The translations under genes and the position numbers were made by a program. From assembly GCA_016800925.1 (NCBI GenBank), contig JABCPU010000201.1, positions 57,746 through 121,745 of the forward strand: a DNA stretch of 64,000 nt. The letters run 5' to 3'. Below the pieces are notes generated by a model. It made no database searches. It saw nothing but the letters and a program-made list of their open reading frames with translations, and was not told the DNA's origin. Each line of letters starts with the position of its first letter. The first letter of the stretch is position 1. This document shows, piece after piece, positions 1 to 10,685 of the stretch. Source of the stretch: Suillus spraguei. Its lineage: Eukaryota; Basidiomycota; Agaricomycetes; Boletales; Suillaceae.

Positions 1-906
1 CCACCTTCCCTTTGTCACTGACAGTTCCCACTGCTTGCTCTCACTCCTCAACATGCTCACCCAGCTGCTCTGCTTCACCTTCTACTGACACAACAGGCTG
101 AACCTCCCCTGGACCTTTATTGGCCTGGCTGTCATCAGGAGAACTTGTTCAGACTCGAACATCTTGTGCCCAGCACAAAAGGAGTTGGTGCCATGAGAGA
201 GTTGCATGCACATAAGCTTGTCCATCTTGTGGAAACGTTCCCAGCCTTTGTTGTGAAACAGCTTCACATCAGGATGCATCTGAAAAAAAGATCATATCAG
301 TACTGCTGTTATATCATGATTGAAATGTACCTTTGTGAATGCTGACCAACGACTGGCATCAGCAGGACTAATATTTGCACCAAGGACATCATCCCATGAA
401 AAACCTGACTGAGATTTGATGTCAATGATAGTGGCATATTTTTCTTGCACTGTATGAGTCATAATCAGAATATAATGAGTATTGTGCTAGTATGAGTGAG
501 CAGAGAACGCACATTGATCCACTTATTTTTACATGATTGCCAGTCCCTGCTAGATCCCACTACATGATTCTCCATCCAGCGGCAGCAAGTCTTGCAAATG
601 AATGGAAGCACTGGTAAAAGTTGCCTGTTTAAACCCCATACCTGTCATGAATTCCAAATACAAACCATTATTCTTTCCTCAATTTCTCTAAAGCATCTAA
701 ACCCAGTGCTAAGACAAACCCTAACCCTACTGGAATCCTTATATCCGCTTCTATAACCAAACTCTCTGATGAAGATGAAGAGATCATCTATGATGCTATT
801 GGATAAGATAAGATAAGATAGTGTCACGTGATCTTAGAACCTTCTATAATATGATGTCATCACTATGTCACAAATATCACATTGTACAATTCTCACTTCT
901 ATTTTA

Positions 907-1122
907 CAGTGGCTCAAAAAACTGTCCGCATGTTTTGGCATTTTTCACTATCTATAATATTGTGTGAGAACAAACAAATGCCTCAAAAACATGCTTATAC
1001 CACATTGTAGTATGGCTTCAGGGCTTTCATTTGAGCACTACACCGTGGGAATCGGTGGAGATATGGTGGAGATACAAGGCTCACAAAATGGTGACTCATG
1101 CGGACAGTTTTTTGACTCAAGT
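907..1122 (+). repeat. Left terminal inverted repeat of the Tc1-like element
   Basis: This 216-bp arm is repeated in inverted form at 2308-2522 with scattered mismatches. Its inner end (about 1094-1117) carries the outer-end sequence again in reverse orientation (CATGCGGACAGTTTTTTGA), so each arm is itself bounded by inverted 20-mers. Confidence 0.85.
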
Positions 1123-1146
1123 ATTTTACAGTAATAACCAGGTATT

Positions 1147-2162
1147 CTAGTATTTTGTATGACCTCCCTTGGCTTTAATTACTGCCTCTATCCTTCTAGG
1201 CATACTCTCAATTAATTTCTGGCAATCCTCAGCTGTGATCTTCCCCCATTCCACTGCTACTCTCTCCCAAAGCTCCCATACTCCTTTAGGGGGGTTTTCA
1301 TAGGCTTGAAGCTTTTTCTTGAGTGTTCCCCAGAGATGTTCAATGACATTGACATCAGGAGACTGTGCTGGCCAGTCAAGAACATTGATGTTATGTTCTT
1401 CAAACCATTCCCTAGCTCTTCTGGATGTGTGCTTGGGATCATTATCCTGTTGGAAAATGATATCTTCTTCATCAATCCCTGATTCTGCCAAGCTAGGCAG
1501 CAAGTGGTCATTTAAAATGTCCACATACTGCTCAGCATTCATCTTCCCCTCAACCTCAGCAAGCATTCCCACACCATTCCATCCCATACAGCCCCATACC
1601 ATTAAAGAACCTCCTCCAAACTTGACAGTCCCATTAACCTCTCTGTCTGTTAGGCCATCTCCCTTCTTTTTCCATACATACACCTTCCCATCTGACCCAA
1701 TCCTATTGATTTTGGTCTCATCTGACCATATAACACGCTTCCAGTCCTCTACAGTCCAGTGTTGATGAGCTAAGGCAAAGGCTAGTCTTCTCTGCCTATG
1801 TTTGATGGAGAGAAGAGGCTTTTCTTCTTTGTTACTGCCTTGAGATGAGCTGCCTTGAGAACATTCCTCACAGTTTGTGAAGAGACAGGGGTAGTGATGG
1901 TGGAATTGATATAATGGGTGGCTTGGACAGCATTATCAGCCTTTCCTGTAGTGATATGTTGGATAATAGCTCTTTTGTCAGTAGAGGTAAGCTTGGATGG
2001 ACGTCCTCCACAAGAGTTTTCCTTGTCTGGGTGGCTTTCTTTGATGAACTTGGCCACAGTGGACTTGCATACTCCAGTTCTAGAGGAAATTTGGCGAGCA
2101 GAGAGGCCAGCATAAGACAGAGAGAGGATATTATCTCTTTGAGCAGAGGAGATGGCTTTCAT
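1147..2162 (-). pseudogene. Tc1/mariner-family transposase, one frameshift
   Basis: From ATG at 2162 the protein opens MKAISSAQRDNILSLSYAGL and has the paired helix-turn-helix DNA-binding region (residues about 1-110, with GRPSKLT in the linker). It then loses frame in an A-run (plus-strand T-run near 1820). The downstream frame restores the catalytic core: WSDETKI with the first Asp, GGGSLMVWGCM, QQDNDPKHTS with the second Asp, and the PDVNVIEHLW block with the Glu, as in a DD34E Tc1 enzyme. It ends at 1147. A single-base deletion is the only clear lesion, so inactivation is recent or this is a base-calling error. Confidence 0.88.
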
Positions 2163-2307
2163 GGTGATTATGACTATGATACATGAGATATTCTGGTTTA
2201 TATAGTTAGATATAGTCATAAAATAACATAATGACACCACTTTATAATTTATATAATAGTGGCATGATTTTTATGGTGTCATAAATAATGATTTATATAG
2301 TTTTAAT

Positions 2308-2522
2308 ATACACTCAAAAAACTGTCCACATGAGTCATCATTTTATAAGCCTTATATCTCCACCATATCTCCGCCGATTCCCACGGTGTAGGGCTCAACT
2401 AAAAGCCCTGAAGCCATACTACAATGTGGTATAAGTATGTCCTTGAGGAATTTGTTCATTCTCACACAATATCATAGATAGTGAAAAATGTCAAAACATG
2501 CGGACAGTTTTTTGAGCCACTG
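2308..2522 (-). repeat. Right terminal inverted repeat of the Tc1-like element
   Basis: This is the reverse complement of 907-1122. The inner end at about 2311-2332 reads ACTCAAAAAACTGTCCACAT, a one-base variant of the outer end, and it lies in opposite orientation to the outer end of the same arm. Confidence 0.85.
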
Positions 2523-2872
2523 TATAATTGGCTAGTAATCCAGACTCAGTTTGTATCTCAGTTTCAAATATGTGTATGTATATAGTTAGCTAGTTTCATT
2601 GTAGTGTTCTTTAGTTCAAACCTCTTGTATCTACATAGTAGCAATCCAAGATGTCCTTGCTCCTCTCTTTCTCTTGTGATAACTTCTAGTTTGAGTCCTA
2701 GTCTCTGCCCTCACATTGATTCATTTGTGGGTTGTGACAATACCATCTCCACCTTCAGCGCAATGAGCTATGAGTATTCAAGAAGGTGCGAAGTCTCTGC
2801 GGTGGTCCAGCGAGCAACTGCTAAGGCCCCAACATTGTTTGCTGAAGGTGTGGTAGTCTTATTCCTTGCCAT

Positions 2873-4008
2873 GGCAGTGGTAAAGTAAGGTATGAGTAGA
2901 CACTTGAGATCATCACAAAGGGGTCACTGCTGGTGACTGTTGTGTCACATCAGTGCCACACCACATACAGAAACAAACTGGGCAAATAAACCAGTTTAAA
3001 TGGCAGCTGTCCAGGCCCTAAATCAATATGTAGACTGGTATGCGGCCAAATGCCATTACAATGTTACATCAAACTTAGTCACCCAGGCTATAATGTTAAA
3101 ATTCAGCATAATACTCACTGACTAGCAATGAGATGGTTTTGTAAGTTTGTTTGTAGTTACAGATCCTACACAATTAAGCTTAATGGCTTCCAAGTCCTTT
3201 TGTGATTCTCAGGCTTCCTAAAGCAGCACTACCACCGGAAAAATTACCAAATTTGGATATTCCAATACTCTCCCTGGCTCTACTGCTTCACCACAGCTTG
3301 TTCCCTTACTCACTCTTGTATATAAGTAGTAGCTTGACATGTAAATACACAATAGACCACTTTTTATTGTATAAGAACTTGTACAGTAGTCTAGGCAGGG
3401 GCATCGTAACAAACTTTATGCTGGTCAGAATAGTCGAACAAAAAAATGTGACCTTCTTCAAGTGTTTCTTTTGTGACTTGATGACATCATTCCGATGACA
3501 GGTGGCGACAATATCCATCCTTGCAACTGCGGTTTGCACCGATACTGATGACAATGTACGTGGCTCAATAAAAGCCCGCTAACTGTGGAGATAGCAGTTT
3601 ACAAATCACTCCGGCTTCACAGACCCAATTTCTGACTCCATCGGTACATAGATTCACCAAGTCTGACTAAAACCGGACGTGGGATAACTTTACGCCTCAT
3701 TTGCATGTCATAATGATGGCGACAGGTTAGTCATATATACTTGCGCTTTTCAAATCGTTCTAAAATATTTATCAAATAGCGGAATTTACTTCAAGCAAGC
3801 TCACATATTTTCGCCGAGTTTCCTCCAAGAGGCGTAATGAATTTGAATTTGCCTGCCAGCATGGTGGGTAAACGTTTACCATTGAGTAGCTTCTGGGATG
3901 GTCACCAGACGCATATTGTAAAAATGAATGGTGTTGCTTGGGTAGTACGGAGTAACAGAAGTCAAATGCGGAATTATGAATAATGGAAACACGGAGGAGG
4001 AATGGCGA
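2873..4008. other. Intergenic, no supported gene
   Basis: This is the boundary between the left transposon nest and the gene island. Short reading frames occur on both strands around 3200-3550, but they overlap each other and show no recognisable domain or codon pattern. I see no LTR ends or tandem repeats here. Confidence 0.5.
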
Positions 4009-4965
4009 TTAGATGGTGGTTAAGCTCTGAGTCTCATTAGTGAGAGGATTGTATGGTGCGAATTGCCAGCATCTTCCAGTATAAGCAGAAGTTATTCGGC
4101 AGTAAATAACCGTGAGGAAAGATGACATACCCTGGGCGATTGAGAATGAGGGTTGGGAACATCTCAACAAAACCCCCAGGGATTTTGGGCCAATGGGTAG
4201 AGGTGGTACGATCATGATGCGATACAACAAAAGGAAGCAGGAACGTCATGTCCGAGCGTTCACTGATGCGACCAACACTGGCTGTCATACCTTCAATATT
4301 TAAGAGACTGGAGTAAGGAAATTCGCACCTCCAATCAATTCCAGGAGGTCCGAGTGGGATATAATCGAGCTAAGTAGTGTGGGGGTAAGCGCCCTGATCT
4401 GTGCCTGCATAGTGGCAACCAGCGGAGGTCCAAACGAGAGTCCCGCACATAGAGCACTCGAACAAAAGTTAGATTCATCCTGTTCACGAGTGATGAATTG
4501 TGAATGGAAGGGTAAGAAAATATCTACCAAAATCCACGCCGATACCAAATTCATTAACGAGATTATGGATTCCCTGATACTCTTAGTATCAGGGTTAGCT
4601 TCGGTTGTGGCGACTTCTGCCAGCGCGTTCGCAGAGAAAAAAATGGCGTCCTCCTCGAGGTGCGCATCCAATTGCGCGAGGAGCGATCGCACGTAGTCAA
4701 GGAAAGGTAGAAGTGCAGGGTGGCTGACATTGACGAGAGGCGCGCATGCATGGACGCGATTCAGACCACGAATGAGGGTGTTCTTCATTAGTGCCATCAA
4801 ATGGGGTAAAGCGTGGCGTGAGTCGAGATGTTCGAGATCATCTGGGATAGAAGGGAGAACAGGGAGAGGATAGGCAAGTGCAGAAAACATGCTGAAGTGA
4901 GATGATACCGATGAGGGTACATGCCATCTTAAATGTCTCTTATATAGGGAGGGAGTTGCATCCAC
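4009..4965 (-). CDS. Hemerythrin-like (HHE cation-binding) domain protein
   Basis: The likely product is a cytosolic helical-bundle protein of the hemerythrin/HHE family, which binds a di-iron centre or another cation; the fungal members have no settled role. Exon 1 starts at 4965, or at the internal Met at 4890 (MFSALAYPLP). It has the helix LMALMKNTLIRGLNRVH and the HLEEDAIFF motif matching the family H-x3-E signature. Further exons give FVVSHHDRTTSTHWPKIPGG and, after a 58-bp intron at 4073-4130, RPGCWQFAPYNPLTNETQSL, the Trp-Lys/Gln-Phe-Ala-Pro tail usual in fungal members. The stop is at 4009. One or two introns between 4160 and 4560 are not placed with certainty. It stands alone, with no operon-like partner. 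Confidence 0.72.
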
Positions 4966-6780
4966 TATATCGTGGACACATGAATACAGCTACGGTCGTC
5001 TGCCACTCCAAAAAAGAGTCGCTCAACACCACAAAATACCGTCGATCAAAGGCTGGTCGCGATGACCGCCACGAAAGTCCCTTTGTTTGGGTTGCAATGA
5101 GACCATCAAGAAAAATCAGCCGATTTCAACTTACATAGGTAGGAATACCATACTGACCGTTCTTTTAATTTACTGAAACGATTTGCCGTGCAAACTTAAC
5201 TAATGATTTGGTTCTCATAGCATCATCCATCTTCTCATTATGAAGTATCAACTATGCTGCTTTGCCACGCAAACTCCCAGTAGCTCGCAGCGGTCGACAT
5301 AAGCATTCATACAAGAGCACAGTGGTCTTGACTCCTCACCTAACAGTAGCAGACAGCAAATTTCGGGCCATCTCTTCCCTCTTACAATCTAAAGACGACG
5401 GCATCGTCAACAGTCCAACTTTCTTCAAGTTACAGCTCGGCTCCGTTTCCACCAACCTCGTTCTCCGTTTCCAAGGACCAATTGGTGCAAAGGATGTCTG
5501 ATATCTTGTTCAGAGTATGCTTGAAACTATCCGTGGCAGTCTGACAGTCTCCCTGGAATATCCAATATCCAATCTTTGCAGCAGATATCATGCCTTAAAG
5601 CACTTCGAGCTCATAGCAGGGTATCTATAGCATCACAACGGTCGAGATTCATCATACAACTTAGCTGTGTTGAATTGTATGAATTATTTCTCTCGAATAT
5701 GTTCGCATATTTACAAGACATCATGAAATAACAGGATGCCAGAATTTGAAGTGGCACGATGTCGAATTGACGAGGACAGTCTGATGAGTCATGACGGTTT
5801 CTTTAGACGAGCTCACGTGATGGGAGCTGAGCACACCATCGTAAGTGTGTAGCACGTCATGACTGTTGCATATAAGAAAGATGGCAGGGCATTGAAATTC
5901 AGCTTTCCCCCGTCACCCTGCCACGTCCGACATCATGGACATGTGGCGTGCTTACCATTTAGTCCCGATCACTGGTGGTATCGTGTCATCGTCCTTGTGA
6001 CCTCCTGATCGGCTTTTAAGTATGAACGCCTCTACCTACCAACTTAGGAATCACTGTCAGTCCACATTGAATGCCAGTTTCACATGTAGGTCTAGAGAAG
6101 AGCTGAAAAACCTTCCGAATTCCCATTCTTGCAGCACGTCAATGGTCCCCTCAATCATCGCACGATGGTGTTCTTTTTCGCAAGATTGATTGTACAGTGG
6201 CATTCTCAAGCGCATTACCCACTACATTTACGTCTCTAGCCGTATCTCAGCAAGTAAGTAGCCTTAATCGCGAACCTTGCTCACCTTTTTAGACTCCGCT
6301 ATCATGTCGTTGGCTCCGATATTATCCGACTAGTGGTATCGTGTCATCATCCTTGTGACCTCCCGATCGGCTGTTTAAGCTTCTCTTACGCTTTCAAGTT
6401 GCACATGGCTTGCCTTCTGCACTCGTTTCGGGTCACTATTCACATCTCATATCAAATTCTATGCATATTTTTACGTGCCGTTCCACACATCCGCCCTTCC
6501 TATTCTACATCTGGTGGATGTTGTTCTCGTGTTTATCGTCGGCGTTACGTCCGAACTCAATAGGCGATTCTTCTGGACTACACTTATCGTCATGCCGCAA
6601 TTGGTGTCGTGTTCACTGGGTGACAAACCCCCACGTAATTCAGATATTGATATGTTACTCTATTTGTACGTATGTTTTGTGCATTCCTATAAAATCTGTG
6701 TTTCACCTCTTGTGGACCTGCATTGAGTTCCGAGCTCTTCAATATCATCATCTTCCAAACTTCACACTGAGTGCAAAGTC
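4966..6780. other. Intergenic with one unassigned reading frame
   Basis: A 79-codon plus-strand frame at 5262-5501 (contains ISSLLQSKDDGIVNSPTFFK) looks more protein-like than chance, but I cannot assign it; it could be the last exon of a lost gene. A 46-47 bp direct repeat occurs at 5975-6020 and 6333-6379. Otherwise I see no gene, RNA or mobile-element end. Confidence 0.4.
5975..6379 (+). repeat. Direct repeat pair of about 46 bp
   Basis: The unit beginning GTGGTATCGTGTCATC and ending in TTTAAG occurs at 5975-6020 and again at 6333-6379 in the same orientation, with only a few differences. About 310 bp separates the copies. No terminal repeats or coding sequence explain it. Confidence 0.75.
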
Positions 6781-9225
6781 TTGCGCGGCATCTCCATGTC
6801 CTACCACTGTGATTTTTCTCTCTCCAACTCCCCGTCGACCTCCAGGTCGAATACCCCATCGTCTGTATCTGACTTCCAGCCTACCAAATGTTTTCTCCTC
6901 TGCCCTACCCTACTCGACATTCAATTCTTAAGGGGTTTTTCCAAGAAGTTGGATAAGGGATCTGGGGACAGGATTGTGATTTCTATTAACCACTCTGAAG
7001 CATCTACCAATGGGTGGGTTCAGGAAGCTATCAGGACATTACCTTCTGTTGATGTCGAGGGGAAACGCTGGGAGAAGCATCTTGTTGATGGTATCGCACC
7101 AGTCTGACCTCGAGAGATCATAATACTGACCAGTCGTAGAAAGATGTTATTTCACTGAAACATGCGAGGGCGTTGAAGTTGAGGAATGGGTGAAGGTTTG
7201 CACAAACACTGGTAAAGCAGTAAGTTGTGATCCTCTTAAAATTTACGTTCGCTTTCTCTTGCACCTTGACGAGGGGAAGTAGATGACATTTTCGATTTTT
7301 TGTCCTGCCTCCCATTCCGTGCCGCTCATTATCTCCTTTGTAGACAAGCCCAGCACAAACCTTGAATATATTTGCTTCCGTTGGCCTACGTTCGGTCTTT
7401 GGGCAATCTTCACCATGTGGAAGCAGCACCTTATATGTCCTCGAGCGCCCGTCTGTGTCCTTCCCACCTCTTGATCTTGCAAGCCCGTGTGGCGTCCCTA
7501 CGAAACAAGTATGTTGATTTTTTTGTAGTCTTTGTTTGATGTCTGATGCATAGCATTGCAGGAATGGCAGGATCTATGGGCTGCCTGGGATCTTGTTACA
7601 CTTGGCATGATCCCAAGCAATATGTTACACGAGAAACCTATTGATCTGCGACACAAATGCTTGTTTTACATCGGGCACATACCCATGTGAGTTTTACATC
7701 GAGGTGCCTTCTCGGTTGTGTTTGAGTATCAAAATAGGTTCCTCGACTTGCTTATGGCCCGTGCTCTCAACCGGCCGAATTCTGAGCCTTATTTTGCGCA
7801 GATTTTTGAGGTGACAACTAATTTTTAGTTCAAAGCATGGTTCCTGACTCCTTACATTAGCGGGGCATTGACCCTCATGTCGATGATCCGGAACATTGTC
7901 ACGTATGTATTTACTTCCCTCGTTGTTTATTTCCCCCTGATATCGTTTTGTATTGAAGAGACATTCAGAAGTTCCCACAAAGGATGAGGATTGGCCTACC
8001 CTTGGAACAATCCTTGCCTTCCGCAACCGTGTGCGCGCGCGCCTTCTGGCACTGTACGACGATTTAGCATCTGGAAAACGCAAAATCAACAGGAATATCG
8101 GCCGCATGCTTGCGATGACCTTTGAACATGAGGGGTGGCACGTCGAGGTTAGTATAACATTTCGTTATTTGTATTGATTGAGACTTAAAAGGGTTTTATA
8201 TGGCATAGACACTCCTCTACATGCTCATCCAGCGTGCCGGGACAGGGACCCTCCCCCCTCCAGGATTTGTCACCCCACTATGGGGAGCGCTGTCTGCGCA
8301 ATGGGACGCTTCGTGTACACCCCTTCCTTCGTCGACTGTCACTCTTGGTCCTGTTGTCATCACGCTTGGACACGATGATTGCGAGGGTAATGACTTCGAT
8401 GAAGGCGTGTGTGATCAGGTCGAGGGACACGAATTCGGCTGGGACAATGAGAGTCCTTCACGACAGGTGCAAGTGGAGAAATTCCGTGCTGAGTGGAGAC
8501 CAATCAGCAATGGAGAATTCTATGCTTGGTGGGTGAACAGGAAGGAAATCGGTATACCACCCAGTTGGGTAGAAGGAGAGGAAGGGGTCCAGGTTTGTTA
8601 TTAAGTTAGTTATTGATGCTGAGACTGAGTGAAATTGCTAGGTCCGCACTCTCTACGGCCCAGTGCCACTAAGTGTGGCGAAGCACTGGCCGATGCTTTC
8701 GAGCTACGACATGCTCAGCGAATGTGCAAAGAGTAAAGGCGGACGACTACCCACCGAACCGGAGCTAAGGCTCTTCCTCGACATGTATGAGGTTGGATTC
8801 GAAGGTGGTGCAAACATAGGCCTCAGGAACTGGCACCCCGTTCCGTAAGTAATTGTGCGTTCTCAAGTATCTTATCTCATGCATCTACAATATAAGAGCG
8901 ACTACTGGTCTCGAGGCAAACAGCGGTCGTGGAAGTAATGGTGGTGTCTGGGAATGGACTTCGACACCGCTCGACAGCCACGATGGACTATCGCCAACGG
9001 AACACTTCCCAGGGTACTCAACAGATTTCTTCGATGGGAAGCACCATGTTGTTGTAAGTCTTGGCCATTGCTTCATTTTGCTGTCGGTTGACACAATGGG
9101 TCATGCAGCTTGGGGCATCGTACGCTACAATCCCGCGCCTTGCTGGACGGCGGACGGTTAGGAACTTTTATCAGCCTAATTATCCATACCCGTGGGTCAG
9201 TGCGCGGATAGTGTATGATGCGTGA
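6781..9225 (+). CDS. EGT1: Ergothioneine biosynthesis protein 1 (Egt1), N-terminal part degraded or missing
   Basis: Egt1 makes hercynine from histidine with an N-terminal SAM methyltransferase. It then joins hercynine to cysteine with a C-terminal DinB plus formylglycine-type (FGE) sulfoxide synthase. The C-terminal half is well preserved over about seven exons: EWQDLWAAWDLVTLGMI, CLFYIGHIP, RHSEVPTKDEDWPTL, the iron-binding HEGWHVETLLYMLIQRAG (HxxxHxE), FGWDNESPSRQVQVE, VRTLYGPVPLSVAKHWP, GGRLPTEPELRLF, GVWEWTSTPL, GYSTDFFDGKHHVVLGASYA and the end NFYQPNYPYPWVSARIVYDA (stop at 9225). Upstream, 6781-7110 holds only a possible tail of the methyltransferase domain (FLRGFSKKLDKGSGDR), and the stretch to 7350 has stops. 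No SAM-binding ELGAG block is visible. The gene may be a 5'-truncated pseudogene or an FGE-only version; the start is not determined. Confidence 0.8.
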
Positions 9226-10280
9226 GGATAAGCACGCTGTTCTTTGTAGAAATGTTATTGTAACCAATCAATGTATTGTATATCTACGATGTTTGATATG
9301 TCGTTTCTGATACTCTGACTTCCTCATGTTTATCATATCTACTCTCGTGGGGCTGTGCCGGTCCGTGCGCAAAGGACGAGATTTAACAAGTCTTCTGAGC
9401 TCTACTATCGTTGGCCAGAGTTGCAAAATCTGACGACCTCATTTTCATAACTCATTTTTTGCTACACATTAAGATGAGAAAAATATATGGAACTGTAACT
9501 ACGTGTGTCAGAATGGAGCTCCAGTTCACAGAAGAAATAAATATGCAAAAATGATACTGCCAGAAGGATGCCGACTCTAAATGTTAGAAATAGTAGAGAG
9601 TTGCAAAGCTTCAGGTGTTGGCGCAGGTGTCACGTTCTGTCACGGTGGCACGTTTGAACCCCGATGATCTGACGCTCAGTACACCCAAATTCTCAGTAGC
9701 GTTGAAAAATAAGAATTAGTACTCCGCTCACGAATGTCACGCTTGAGCATTCTCTGACTGTCGTGATTACATCGTCGATAACAACAGCAACTCTGCTCTA
9801 ATCATGTTATAAAAATATGGAGGAGGTGAGGACTAGTATAAAGGGTTCCTGGAAAAAAGAAGACTTTTTTTGGCTGGGGTTTACACTTCCCTTGATTGTT
9901 TTACATGAAAGCATGTGACTTGGGGGGATAATTTTGATGCCGAGGGCATTCATCGTGTTTTCTTTTTAAAACAAAAAATACAGTACTATAGATCGATAAT
10001 AAAAGGTCTCATTTCCAAGAGTTGGAGGTTTAGAATGTGTTGTGTTTTGTGCTATGAGGTGTTTTGCAACTCTCTACCATTTTGCAACTCTGGCCCAACG
10101 ATAGTACCCCTGAGGTAGACCAGAGTGGATGCGCTTACCTGAGTTCCCATAATCAGCACAAGCGTGAGCTTTGATTATCACTGGCAGCTGTTTGGCCTAA
10201 CGGTTAATTGGCGTAACGGTCGGGGTTCAGCTACTTACGTAAGGACACTTGGTTCGTGACTCATCTATGACATCAATGTT
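9226..10280. other. Intergenic, AT-rich
   Basis: About 1 kb between EGT1 and the metallothionein promoter. Only short scattered frames are present (for example 9915-10118 +) with no domain. I see no mobile-element ends. Confidence 0.5.
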
Positions 10281-10322
10281 ACCCCTATGAGCTGATTGAC
10301 GTCATAGGGGTCGCTTATATAC
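10281..10322 (+). promoter_or_regulatory. Metallothionein promoter: 10-bp inverted repeat, CRE-like site and TATA box
   Basis: ACCCCTATGA at 10281-10290 is repeated exactly in inverted form at 10302-10311 (TCATAGGGGT), 11 bp apart. The right arm overlaps a palindromic TGACGTCA (CRE/bZIP-like) site at 10297-10304. A TATA box (TTATATAC) follows at 10315-10322, 53 bp before the start codon. The arrangement suggests a dimeric regulator; its identity is inferred only from the motif. Confidence 0.55.
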
Positions 10323-10374
10323 TGGACCTACTACGCCACCACTTTCCAACCTAATACCTTTGACAAAAACCATA

Positions 10375-10685
10375 ATGGCAACTTGCAGTGGATGTACGTG
10401 CGCTAGCGAATGCCCGTGAGTACTCACTTTCTTTCCTATATCTCGCACTGATCTTTTTGCAGAGCTTGTGGCCCCTCAGGGACTGGTTGTGCTTGCCCAA
10501 AGAACCAATGTAACTGTCAGAAATGTGTCAACAGTGCACATTCAAAGGAGGTACGATGATGATGATTTTGACACTTGTATTAAAATAATACTAATTGCGA
10601 TTCGGTGTAGTGCTCTTGCGCTGGCAAAGGGGAAAATTGTGAATGTACTAAGCAGGGTCAAGCGTGCACTTGTGAGTCGAAGTAA
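10375..10685 (+). CDS. Metallothionein, 67 residues, three exons
   Basis: Exons 10375-10415, 10463-10550 and 10611-10685 (GT-AG introns of 47 and 60 bp) join in frame to a 67-residue protein beginning MATCSGCTCASECPAC. It has 16 cysteines, six of them in C-x-C pairs (residues 7/9, 23/25, 30/32, 44/46, 53/55, 62/64) plus three C-x-x-C pairs, and no aromatic residue. The pattern is that of a metallothionein binding Cu(I), Zn or Cd in the cytosol, as used by mushrooms for metal storage and detoxification. Two cysteine-rich blocks (1-35 and 44-64) are joined by a Cys-free hinge VNSAHSKE. The small exons make it invisible to simple ORF scans. A TATA box and a perfect inverted repeat lie just upstream. 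Confidence 0.9.

Larger units (their letters stand above)
907..2522 (-). mobile_element. Tc1-like transposon with 215-bp terminal inverted repeats
   Basis: The element is 1616 bp, begins CAGTGGCTCAAAAAACTGTC and ends with the reverse complement, flanked by TA at 905-906 and 2523-2524. The terminal repeats are long (907-1122 and 2308-2522). The only gene inside is a Tc1/mariner transposase on the minus strand. The same LTR without the insertion exists at 31928-32397 and fixes both boundaries exactly. The transposase is frameshifted, so the copy could move only with help in trans. Confidence 0.92.
643..2739. mobile_element. Solo LTR, family LTR-a, interrupted by a Tc1 element
   Basis: The LTR starts TGTCATGAATTCC at 643 and ends TTGTGACA at 2739. 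It is flanked by a perfect 5-bp duplication, ATACC at 638-642 and 2740-2744. Without the Tc1 insertion and its TA duplication it is 479 bp. A second, uninterrupted copy at 31928-32397 aligns along the whole length and serves as the empty-site reference. No internal retrotransposon sequence is present, so this is the product of LTR-LTR recombination. Confidence 0.9.
82..2872 (-). pseudogene. Myb/SANT-like domain protein of a Harbinger-type element, split by an LTR
   Basis: Reading the minus strand from ATG at 2872, the N-terminus runs RWTTAETSHLLEY, loses frame by one base, then reads AEGGDG up to the LTR insertion. Beyond the LTR (below 643) it continues GFKQATFTSASIHLQ, then, after decayed sequence and an apparent intron near 300-350, QSGFSWDDVLGANISPADA and FHNKGWERFHKMDKL, ending at a stop at 82. 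This order (W-T-E, LLEYL, GDG-FK-ATF, SGFxWD, NKGW) is that of the Myb/SANT-like proteins that accompany PIF/Harbinger transposases in mushrooms; they are thought to bind element ends. The ORF is dead: one frameshift, at least one stop, and the LTR-a insertion. No partner transposase is visible in the first 3 kb, so the element probably continues left of the window. Confidence 0.7.

Noticed and set aside
1319..1765. 148-codon plus-strand ORF
   Set aside because: Antisense shadow of the Tc1 transposase.
3202..3554. Overlapping ORFs on both strands
   Set aside because: No domain, no splice-compatible neighbours and mutually overlapping; chance frames.
6410..6931. 173-codon plus-strand ORF upstream of EGT1
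   Set aside because: Composition is not protein-like (rich in Cys, His, Pro and Ser in a shifted frame); no methyltransferase motif could be found in it.
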